Part shown: positions 1 to 6,073 of the stretch, in pieces
Numbering within the stretch: the stretch's first letter is position 1
Layout: every line of letters begins with the position of its first letter
Assembly (NCBI GenBank): GCA_014384545.1
Contig: JACNFQ010000006.1
Location: forward strand, 1-11,687
Direction: 5' to 3'
Source of the DNA: a bacterium
GTDB lineage: Bacteria > UBP7 > UBA6624
Length of the DNA stretch: 11,687 nt
Program-made: the position numbers and the translations under genes
Notes under the pieces: model-generated
What the model was told of the DNA's origin: nothing
The model's input: only the letters and a program-made list of their open reading frames with translations
The model's database searches: none

Positions 1-1
1 G

Positions 2-673
2 AGAGGACGGAAAGGGGGGGTGGGTGGGGCGCACAGTGGGGGGGGGGACGCGTGGTCAAGCGGGGCCGCAGTCGCGTTGTGGCACACGGTTAAGCACGCG
101 CAGGGTTGCTGGGTAAGTTCTTCCCAGGATGCCAGAATTTTCCGGGAACAAATCCCTGGAGGCCACCCGGTGGGAAATGTCAGAGACTTCTTGATGGATA
201 TCGCTGATGCCGCCTACCCGGGTCCCGCCAGTGTCACCGTTGCACCCCTAAGCGAAGATGATTATGACGATGTCCTAGATTTGGTAAAGAGAGAAGGTGT
301 CAGGGGGCGTAGCGATAGGCTAGGAGCAGAAGATAAGTACGGTTGGGTCAGGGAGAGGCTCTTTGCCCCTTCGGAGCATGGGGCGGTCGGGGGTTGGCGT
401 GGGGAAAAGCTATTGGGATTGTTGCACTTAGGGGTTTGGTCACAGTCCTTGGGATTGTGGCAAGTTCTCCATTCAGCGATCGACCCCGAAGCTGGTCCAG
501 GATTGACCCTGTTCCGAGACTTGTTGAATGGGTGGCAGGCACGAGCAGGAATTCGGGTGGATGCTGTCAAGATGGGGGTACCTGAAGAGGCTCAAGAAGT
601 CTTGGAGAGATTCAAGATTGCACGGTTGAAAGAGAGTTGGACGAGAGCGTTGGTTTGGTATCCCGGAGGATAG
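2..673 (+). CDS. Acetyltransferase-like (GNAT-type?) protein, 5' end cut by window
   Basis: The frame is open to the left edge, so the gene is probably truncated. In-frame starts inside the window are a GTG at 20 and an ATG at 194; the latter would give 159 aa, close to a single GNAT domain. From residue ~10 after that ATG the layout resembles GNAT enzymes: a first strand and helix (VTVAPLSEDDYDDVLDLV), a central strand pair around GGWRGEKLLGLLHLGVW, a helix after PEAGPGLTLFRDLL where acetyl-CoA would bind, and a C-terminal ERFKIAR segment like the usual 'RFGF'. The CoA loop (R-x-x-G-x-G/A) is not intact, so the assignment is tentative. The segment encoded by 50-193 is protein-like but not recognised. 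The first 50 bases hold G7 and G10 runs, so the reading frame there is unreliable. Leucine dehydrogenase follows after 31 bases on the same strand, so cotranscription is likely. Confidence 0.45.
   Translation, partial: RGRKGGVGGAHSGGGDAWSSGAAVALWHTVKHAQGCWVSSSQDARIFREQIPGGHPVGNVRDFLMDIADAAYPGPASVTVAPLSEDDYDDVLDLVKREGVRGRSDRLGAEDKYGWVRERLFAPSEHGAVGGWRGEKLLGLLHLGVWSQSLGLWQVLHSAIDPEAGPGLTLFRDLLNGWQARAGIRVDAVKMGVPEEAQEVLERFKIARLKESWTRALVWYPGG
14..47 (+). other. G-tract cluster, potential G-quadruplex
   Basis: Four guanine tracts (7, 3, 4 and 10 G) are separated by single T loops and one 8-base loop. This matches the standard G-quadruplex pattern on the + strand. It lies at the very edge of the window, where it could also be a sequencing or assembly artefact. 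Confidence 0.4.
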
Positions 674-688
674 GATAATGGACGGATT

Positions 689-694
689 AGGAGG
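689..694 (+). promoter_or_regulatory. Shine-Dalgarno site of the leucine dehydrogenase gene
   Basis: AGGAGG lies 10 bases before the ATG at 705. It is a full match to the anti-SD sequence and fixes the start of the downstream gene. Confidence 0.8.
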
Positions 695-704
695 CTGATA
701 GCGA

Positions 705-1793
705 ATGACAATCTTTTCTCAAGAGGCGTGGCATCAACATGATTCGGTCCATTTTTTCCGGGACAGTGCGACTGGGTTGCGTGCGATTGTAGCGATTCAT
801 GACACGACTTTGGGCCCCGCTTTGGGGGGGTGTAGGTTGTGGAACTACAACACCGAAACCGAAGCGATAAGGGACGTCTTGCGTCTCAGTAGGGGCATGA
901 CATACAAAGCTGCTTGCGCTGGCTTAGATCTGGGTGGTGGAAAGTCCGTTCTCATGGGGCCCGCTCCTTCTGATCCGGACAAGCGTGAAGCGATGTTCCG
1001 CCACTTTGGGAATTGTATTGAATCCCTCGGAGGACAGTACATTACTGCCGAAGATGTAGGAACTTCGGTGGGAGATATGGCGGCGGTTGCATCAAAGACC
1101 AACCATGTTACGGGTGGTCCAAAGGCGATGGGTGGTTCGGGAGACCCCTCTCCCTATACGGCCCACGGCGTCTTCTTAGGGCTGAAGGCAGCTGTCAAAC
1201 ATCAGCTGGGGAAGGATTCGGTAGAGGGGCTTCGCATACTCGTTCAGGGAGTCGGTCATGTGGGGTGGTGGTTGGCTAAGGAACTCTTTGAAGAAGGTGC
1301 TGAAATCCTCGTATCAGATATCAATCCTGAATCGGTTCAGAAAGCCGTAGAGGCTTGGGGAGCCCAAGTCGTGTCCCCCCAAGGGAATGATTGGGCGTGC
1401 ACGGCGATGGATGTTTACGCTCCGTGTGCCTTGGGGGGCACTCTGAATGAAAACACGATTCCTGCTTTACAGGCAACTGTCGTTGCAGGAGCCGCGAACA
1501 ATCAACTCCTCGTTGAAACGGATGCTCAGGCGTTGAATGATAGAGGTATTCTGTACGCACCTGACTATGTCATCAATGCGGGCGGGCTAATCAATGTGGA
1601 CCAAGAAAGGAAAGGTTGGGATAGGGATTTGGTGATGGAGAAGTTGTTGGCTATTGGCACGAGTTTGACGTCGATATTCCGGCGTTCATCGCGAGAAGAG
1701 GCTTTGACCACATTGACAGCGAGTCGGATGATCGCTAGTGACAGACTAGAACGAGTTGCCCAAGAAAAAGGGAAGAGGAAAACCTCTTGGTAA
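705..1793 (+). CDS. Leucine dehydrogenase family (Glu/Leu/Phe/Val dehydrogenase)
   Basis: Cytoplasmic NAD-dependent oxidative deaminase converting a branched-chain (or related) L-amino acid to its 2-oxo acid and ammonia. At 362 aa it has the usual leucine dehydrogenase length. The N-terminal substrate domain holds L40-G41-G42, GMTYK (Lys68) and LGGGK (Lys80), at the same positions as the substrate and catalytic lysines of Bacillus leucine dehydrogenase. The catalytic Asp is in TAEDVGT (D117). The Rossmann domain has GVGHVG (182-187), then AGAANNQL (261-268) and NAGGLINV (291-298), both typical of this family. These residues favour leucine over phenylalanine as substrate, but specificity is inferred (Bacillus symbol bcd). 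The start is fixed by an AGGAGG site. The TAA stop overlaps the moeA ATG by one base, so the two genes are translationally linked. Its presence beside molybdenum-cofactor-type genes has no obvious metabolic reason. Confidence 0.93.
   Translation: MTIFSQEAWHQHDSVHFFRDSATGLRAIVAIHDTTLGPALGGCRLWNYNTETEAIRDVLRLSRGMTYKAACAGLDLGGGKSVLMGPAPSDPDKREAMFRHFGNCIESLGGQYITAEDVGTSVGDMAAVASKTNHVTGGPKAMGGSGDPSPYTAHGVFLGLKAAVKHQLGKDSVEGLRILVQGVGHVGWWLAKELFEEGAEILVSDINPESVQKAVEAWGAQVVSPQGNDWACTAMDVYAPCALGGTLNENTIPALQATVVAGAANNQLLVETDAQALNDRGILYAPDYVINAGGLINVDQERKGWDRDLVMEKLLAIGTSLTSIFRRSSREEALTTLTASRMIASDRLERVAQEKGKRKTSW
1773..1788 (+). promoter_or_regulatory. Hairpin over the moeA translation-initiation region
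   Basis: AAGAGG (1773-1778), AAAA loop, CCTCTT (1783-1788): a perfect 6-bp stem ending 4 bases before the moeA ATG at 1793. The left arm contains the only purine-rich, SD-like sequence for moeA. The last codons of the dehydrogenase gene run through it, so ribosomes finishing that gene would open it. The role in translational coupling is inferred; the inverted repeat is directly visible. Confidence 0.45.
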
Positions 1794-2986
1794 TGGGTTG
1801 GGGTACGACAGCCACATCAATCGTGGCGTGTGCAAGAAAGGTGGGAACGACACAGGTTCCTCTCCTCAAGAGTTTGGGAACGATTCTCGCTGAGGATTTA
1901 GTAGCCCAAACGGATATCCCCCCCCGCCCTGTTGCTGGGCTAGATGGTTATGCATTGGCAAAAGGAGTCTCAGAAGAAGAGGGGACTTTTCGGTTGACAG
2001 CGTTCCTCCGTACAGGTATGCCTCGTGAGATGGGAGTGGGTATGGGGGAAACGGTCAAAGTAGAAGAAGGTGCCTTGCTTCCTCAAGGAACGGAGCGCGT
2101 CGTAGCTGCGTCTCGTGCGAAGGAAGCAGAGGGGTATGTGTCCATAGATGTAGGGGGTGCACTCAATACGATTCAAAGGGGAGCAGATTATATGAAAGGT
2201 GATGTCCTCTTACCCTCTGGGACACGAATTGGACCCTCAGAGTTGGCATTGCTCTCTTTTATGGGCGTGGGTTCGCCTCTCGTTCGGCGTATCCCTCCTA
2301 TCGCTCTCCTGACAGTGGGGACCGAGCTCTGTGGCGTTCTTGAGGATGTGGGGCCCGGTCAGGTTCGAGATTTCAACGCTTTCCTCTTAGGAGGGATCGT
2401 AAAGAGGTTGGGTGGGAGGGCTGCTCTCTTTGGACCCGCCCCCGATGATGTGGTTGCGGTCGCAGAGACGGCGATTCGAGCCGTTAGGGCACCCGGGGTG
2501 GTCGTTATCTCGGGGGGCATGGGGAATTATGGAAAGGTAACTCCGCAAGCTCTTGATCGGATTGGTTTTGTGGAAAGAGCTTCCTTGTCGGGGATTCGAC
2601 CCGCTGGGTCGGTCATCTTTGGTACCGTGGGAGATGTCTTCCTTTTTGCGTTGCCAGGGAATGCTTTCGCGGCCGAAACAGCGTTTGCCACCTTCGTCGT
2701 TCCGTTCCTAAGGAAGATGGCGGGAGAGAGAATCTCCTCCATTCTCTCCGCTCCCTTACCCATCGATACAGAGTTCTCCCTAAATCCCGAAGAGATTCAT
2801 CTCCTTCGGGCTCAAGTCATTGGTGGGGAGTTGGCGATTCTTCCAAGCGAAAGGGAACACTACCTCCCCCCCCATCAAAGGCAGGGGGAAGTGATTGTCG
2901 TCGTTGACAGGGGAACCGGGTCCGTAAAGAAGGGCGATTCTCTTCCGTATTTCTCTAGAGACCCGTTCCCCCCCACACTTTGCTGA
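1793..2986 (+). CDS. moeA: MoeA-family molybdopterin molybdenumtransferase-like protein, divergent
   Basis: MoeA enzymes insert molybdate into adenylated molybdopterin. This 397-aa protein keeps the family length and fold order. D51 lies in LDGYALAKG (family: MDGYAV). RGADYMKGDVLLPSGT matches the R-G-x-D...PxGT segment, then come VGTEL (family: TGDEL), QVRDFN (family Q-I-x-D-x-N), SGGMG and ALPGNA. Several conserved elements are changed: the SGGVSVGxxD loop reads SGGMGNYGK without its Asp, the KPGKP loop reads RPAGS without both lysines, LPGNP reads LPGNA, and the C-terminal SS-containing loop is replaced by a His/Pro stretch before GEVIVVV. It may be a weak, altered or non-catalytic family member. 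The ATG at 1793 overlaps the upstream stop (TAATG), and the TGA overlaps the next ATG (TGATG). The gene contains C8 runs at 1918-1925 and 2866-2873 and a C7 run at 2968-2974, yet the frame stays open throughout. Confidence 0.8.
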   Translation: MGWGTTATSIVACARKVGTTQVPLLKSLGTILAEDLVAQTDIPPRPVAGLDGYALAKGVSEEEGTFRLTAFLRTGMPREMGVGMGETVKVEEGALLPQGTERVVAASRAKEAEGYVSIDVGGALNTIQRGADYMKGDVLLPSGTRIGPSELALLSFMGVGSPLVRRIPPIALLTVGTELCGVLEDVGPGQVRDFNAFLLGGIVKRLGGRAALFGPAPDDVVAVAETAIRAVRAPGVVVISGGMGNYGKVTPQALDRIGFVERASLSGIRPAGSVIFGTVGDVFLFALPGNAFAAETAFATFVVPFLRKMAGERISSILSAPLPIDTEFSLNPEEIHLLRAQVIGGELAILPSEREHYLPPHQRQGEVIVVVDRGTGSVKKGDSLPYFSRDPFPPTLC

Positions 2987-4113
2987 TGTCCCCTCACCCT
3001 CTTTCGGGGAAGGAACGCATTAGGTACAGTCGCCATCTTGTTCTTCCTCAAGTTGGTAGAGAGGGGCAGGAAAGATTGGCGGAATCTTCAGCCTTAGTGG
3101 TGGGTGTGGGTGGCTTGGGGTCGCCGGTTGCCCTCTACTTGGCGGCTGCAGGGGTGGGGCGGATTGGGCTTGTGGACTTTGACACCGTAAGCCTTTCAAA
3201 TCTCCAAAGGCAGGTTCTCTTTACAGAAAAGGACTTGGGGCTGTTGAAGGTGGATGTCGCAAAGAAGCGATTGCTCTCTTTGAATAGCGACATCAAGATT
3301 GAGACATTTCCCACTCGATTGGAAGCAAAGAACGGGATGGAAGTTCTGGAAGGATGGGATGTCGTCTTGGATGGCGCGGACAATTTTCCCACTCGGTACT
3401 TGGTGAATGATCTTTCGGTTCTCTTGGGCATTCCGAATGTCCATGCTAGTTTGTGGCGGTTTGAAGGACAACTCTCTCTCTTTGGAGGAGAAGGACCGTG
3501 TTACCGTTGCCTTTTTCCAACACCTCCCCCTAGAGGGACAGTACCTTCCTGTGCGGAAGGGGGTGTATTGGGTGTGCTTCCTGGGATTATGGGTTCGCTC
3601 CAAGCTGCAGAAGGCATCAAAGTGCTCTTAGGAATCGGGAAGCCACTGGGAGGTCGGTTGCTCCTCGTTGATGTTCTTTCTATGAAGACGAAGGAGATGC
3701 GGGTAGAGCGAGACAAGAACTGCCCTCTTTGCGGGGAATCCCCATCAATGACAGAGCCTATGGATACGGAGGCCTTTTGTGGTATGCTCCCGGAAGAAGA
3801 AGTGGGATCTGTTCGCACGCTTTCGCCTCTAAGAGCTAAGGAGATGATTGAAGAGGGTGCATTGCTCCTTGATGTGCGACAGAAAGTCGAAGTGCGCGCA
3901 TGGCGCATTCCGGGCTCTTTCTGGATTCCGATGGATGAACTCCCTGATCATTTGGACCGATTGGACCCCTTAAAGACGATCGTCGTTCATTGTCATCAAG
4001 GACCACGCTCCCGATCAGCTGCAGCCTTACTGGTGGAGGCTGGGTTCCAAGATGTTTTCATTCTGGATGGGGGGCTCGATGCATGGGCACAGGAGGGCTA
4101 CAAAACTCTCTAA
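2986..4113 (+). CDS. moeB: MoeB/ThiF-type sulfur-carrier adenylyltransferase fused to rhodanese (MoeZ/MOCS3-like)
   Basis: A 375-aa E1-like enzyme that would adenylate the C-terminus of a ubiquitin-like sulfur carrier and transfer sulfur to it. The N-terminal ThiF/MoeB domain has RYSRHLVLPQVG, the nucleotide loop GVGGLGSP (40-47), NLQRQVLF, and the catalytic Asp in DGADNFPTRY. Two Cys pairs, CYRC (172/175) and CPLC (246/249), form the usual zinc site. The Cys of SCAEGGVLGVLPG lies where MOCS3/ThiF enzymes carry their active cysteine. The C-terminal rhodanese domain (from ~residue 277) keeps an intact persulfide loop, CHQGPRS (Cys336), so it should be active. Length and order match MoeZ/MOCS3/Uba4 rather than the ~250-aa E. 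coli MoeB. The ATG at 2986 overlaps the moeA stop and has only C-rich sequence upstream, so it probably depends on coupling. An in-frame TTG at 2980 is a less likely start. No MoaD or ThiS carrier is in the window, so the partner is unknown. The 3' end overlaps bshA by 4 bp on the opposite strand. Confidence 0.92.
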   Translation: MSPHPLSGKERIRYSRHLVLPQVGREGQERLAESSALVVGVGGLGSPVALYLAAAGVGRIGLVDFDTVSLSNLQRQVLFTEKDLGLLKVDVAKKRLLSLNSDIKIETFPTRLEAKNGMEVLEGWDVVLDGADNFPTRYLVNDLSVLLGIPNVHASLWRFEGQLSLFGGEGPCYRCLFPTPPPRGTVPSCAEGGVLGVLPGIMGSLQAAEGIKVLLGIGKPLGGRLLLVDVLSMKTKEMRVERDKNCPLCGESPSMTEPMDTEAFCGMLPEEEVGSVRTLSPLRAKEMIEEGALLLDVRQKVEVRAWRIPGSFWIPMDELPDHLDRLDPLKTIVVHCHQGPRSRSAAALLVEAGFQDVFILDGGLDAWAQEGYKTL

Positions 4114-5279
4114 GGGTTGACCCTCTTCCTAGAATCTCTAGAAACGCGGCTGTAAAGAGTTTCATATTTCTCTAGAGCGATTTCTGGGGAGAAGTCCTTG
4201 GCTCGGTTGATTGCCGAAAGGGATCTATCCTTGGGATTGACGAGGAGGGTCAGGGCGGCTTTGCCGAGTGCTTGACCATCACCAGCTGAGGCTAGGGCGC
4301 CGTGGGAACCCTTGCCTAATAGATCGGGTACACCGCCCACGGCTGTTGAAGCGACGGGCACTCCCGAAGCCAACGCTTCAAGAACCGCCAGACCGAACGA
4401 TTCGTGGTCGCTTGAAGAAAGTAGGAGATCAGCCGTGGGATAGAGCGTCTCGATTTCACGAAGAGAGCCCAAAGATTCCACTCTGTTATGAATGCCAAGA
4501 GAGCGTGCGAGGGCAAGGGCACCCTCTTTTTCGGGGCCATCACCAGCGAGGAAGAGGCGGGCTGGTCGATTGGCTAGGATTGTAGAGAATGCTTTGATAG
4601 CGATGTCGGGTCGCTTGATGGGACGAAAGTTGGAGAGATGGAGAACTGCTACCTCGTTGGCACTATGTGCAGCAGCTATTGCAGGGTGGGGTGGTCGGTG
4701 AGGATGGAACTGAGGGGATACCCAGTTAGGGATTACATCCACGCTTCTGGTAAGACCGAATGTAGAGAGGGTCTCTAGAGCTAATGAAGAACTGACAGCA
4801 GAGAGACCATCGACACGTTCAAGCGCTTGGCGAATCAAGTCAAGATAACAAGGATCGCTGGCAAGAAGCGTTGTATCTGTGCCATGGAGTGTAACGACTT
4901 GTTGGCAGGGTTGACCTCTTTGCTTGAGGATGCCCGCAACGTATTGGTGAACGAGGGCGAAAGGAAAGGCGTAATGGGCGTGGAGTATGTCCGGGGGAGT
5001 AGATTGAGCTTGGCACAAAAGAGATTGGGCTAGGGCGAATCCATGCGGCATCGTTTTTTGGAAAAGAGGGTGGTGGATAGGTGAAGGGGTATGAACGGTG
5101 ACCCCTTTGGGCGGAAGGGGACCGTATCGGAAGGGAATCTCCGACGAGAAGAGATGGACATCATGCTCTCTTTCGGCAAGCCCCAAGGCGAGTTCGGAAG
5201 CGACAACACCCGAACCGCCAGCACTGGGGTGACAAGAAAGGAAAACCGTCTTTCTTGCCATCTTGTTTACCAAGGGCAT
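4110..5279 (-). CDS. bshA: BshA, N-acetyl-alpha-D-glucosaminyl L-malate synthase
   Basis: First step of bacillithiol synthesis: GT4-family glycosyltransferase moving GlcNAc from UDP-GlcNAc to L-malate in the cytoplasm. The 389-aa protein carries the BshA signatures in order: SCHPSAGGSGVVASEL (15-30; GGSG is the nucleotide-sugar loop), HAHYAFPFA (100-108), TLHGTDTTLL (130-139), HLSNFRPIKR (214-223), and the GT4 E-x7-E element in DHESFGLAVLEAL (Glu293, Glu301). Together these separate it from generic GT4 enzymes. The ATG at 5279 overlaps the end of bshB1 by 13 bp. A second ATG at 5261 starts nearer the conserved first strand and would leave a 5-base gap. Neither has a clear SD, so coupling to bshB1 is likely. 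It is the last gene of the bshC-bshB1-bshA run. Its stop codon lies tail-to-tail within the moeB stop, leaving no room for a separate terminator. Confidence 0.93.
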   Translation of the reverse strand: MPLVNKMARKTVFLSCHPSAGGSGVVASELALGLAEREHDVHLFSSEIPFRYGPLPPKGVTVHTPSPIHHPLFQKTMPHGFALAQSLLCQAQSTPPDILHAHYAFPFALVHQYVAGILKQRGQPCQQVVTLHGTDTTLLASDPCYLDLIRQALERVDGLSAVSSSLALETLSTFGLTRSVDVIPNWVSPQFHPHRPPHPAIAAAHSANEVAVLHLSNFRPIKRPDIAIKAFSTILANRPARLFLAGDGPEKEGALALARSLGIHNRVESLGSLREIETLYPTADLLLSSSDHESFGLAVLEALASGVPVASTAVGGVPDLLGKGSHGALASAGDGQALGKAALTLLVNPKDRSLSAINRAKDFSPEIALEKYETLYSRVSRDSRKRVNP

Positions 5280-6073
5280 CCCCCAAAAGTAGAGACGGGG
5301 TCAACGATGGGAACTTCGCCTTTGACAGTAAGCGGCTCACCATAGTCCACACCGATGCGAAATCCCCAAAACCGAGCTCGTTGTTCTAACCAATCTGCAA
5401 ACTGAGGGTCAGAAAGGAGCGTATCACTCTCTGTGCTTTCTGGACTAAAGAACTGGCTCTTGTGTGTGTAAACGGATTCTTTTTTCGTTTCAAAATCCTC
5501 TGATATATCTACGATCACACTCGGTTTGTGGTGATGCCAACCTCCATAGAAGAGGACTCTGTCGGGGCGAAATGGGGGAGGTGATAAATCCGTTCCTTCA
5601 GAAAGTCCAAAGGGTTGGGGTTGGCACCCCTCTAAGTACTTCTCTAGCCCAGCAACCATAGCTGTCCTTTCAACGAGGTGGCTCGCGGCGATGTGATCGG
5701 GGTGTCTGCAGTTGGCGTGATGAACAGCAACCAATCGGGGGCGAAGGAGCCGCAGCACGAAGGCGAGTTCTTCTCTCCATTGGGTCTTATCACGCAGGCG
5801 GCTGTCGGGCCAAGCCATCGTATGGCGAATCTGTACACCTAAGATGTTGCCCGCTTTTCGCCTCTCTTCCCGTCGAATCTCTCTAGTCCCTCTTGTTCCC
5901 TTCTCTCCCTCGGTCAGGTCAAGGATCCCTGTGGACATGCCCAAACGAGAGAGTTTGGCTAAAGTGCCTCCCAGCCCCAGCTCCACATCATCGGGGTGGG
6001 CACCGATCGCTAAGAAATCGATTCCTGAGGCTAAAGGCTGGGGGGGAAGAGTATCAAAGGTGCATTCGGACAT
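5267..6073 (-). CDS. bshB1: BshB1, bacillithiol biosynthesis deacetylase
   Basis: Second step of bacillithiol synthesis: zinc-dependent removal of the acetyl group from GlcNAc-malate to give GlcN-malate. PIG-L/LmbE fold. Zinc ligands are visible in AIGAHPDDVELG (His26, Asp29) and RHPDH (His127); Asp28 is the likely catalytic base. LDLTEGEKGTRGTREIR (51-67) and the C-terminal GFRIGVDYGEPL are typical of BshB1 rather than MshB or BshB2. It is 268 aa, longer than the ~235-240 usual, partly through about 15 extra residues before the first strand. The start is well fixed: AGGAGG lies 7 bases before the ATG. The first 43 bases lie inside the 3' end of bshC in another frame, and this overlap contains a 7-base C run (coding strand). 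A length change there would alter the N-terminus of this protein and the C-terminus of BshC. Confidence 0.95.
   Translation of the reverse strand: MSECTFDTLPPQPLASGIDFLAIGAHPDDVELGLGGTLAKLSRLGMSTGILDLTEGEKGTRGTREIRREERRKAGNILGVQIRHTMAWPDSRLRDKTQWREELAFVLRLLRPRLVAVHHANCRHPDHIAASHLVERTAMVAGLEKYLEGCQPQPFGLSEGTDLSPPPFRPDRVLFYGGWHHHKPSVIVDISEDFETKKESVYTHKSQFFSPESTESDTLLSDPQFADWLEQRARFWGFRIGVDYGEPLTVKGEVPIVDPVSTFGGCPW

Noticed and set aside
678-698. Six-codon leader peptide (MDGLGG) before the dehydrogenase gene
   Set aside because: It overlaps the SD region, has no SD of its own, and has no regulatory codon run; chance is the simplest explanation.
3196-3908. Two 135-codon ORFs on the - strand inside moeB
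   Set aside because: They are antisense to a clearly conserved gene and are rich in Ser, Arg and Pro, as expected of shadow frames.
4113-4124. Bidirectional terminator AGGGTTGACCCT at the moeB/bshA junction
   Set aside because: The stem is only 4-5 bp with no adjacent T run on either strand; mentioned only in the overlap finding.
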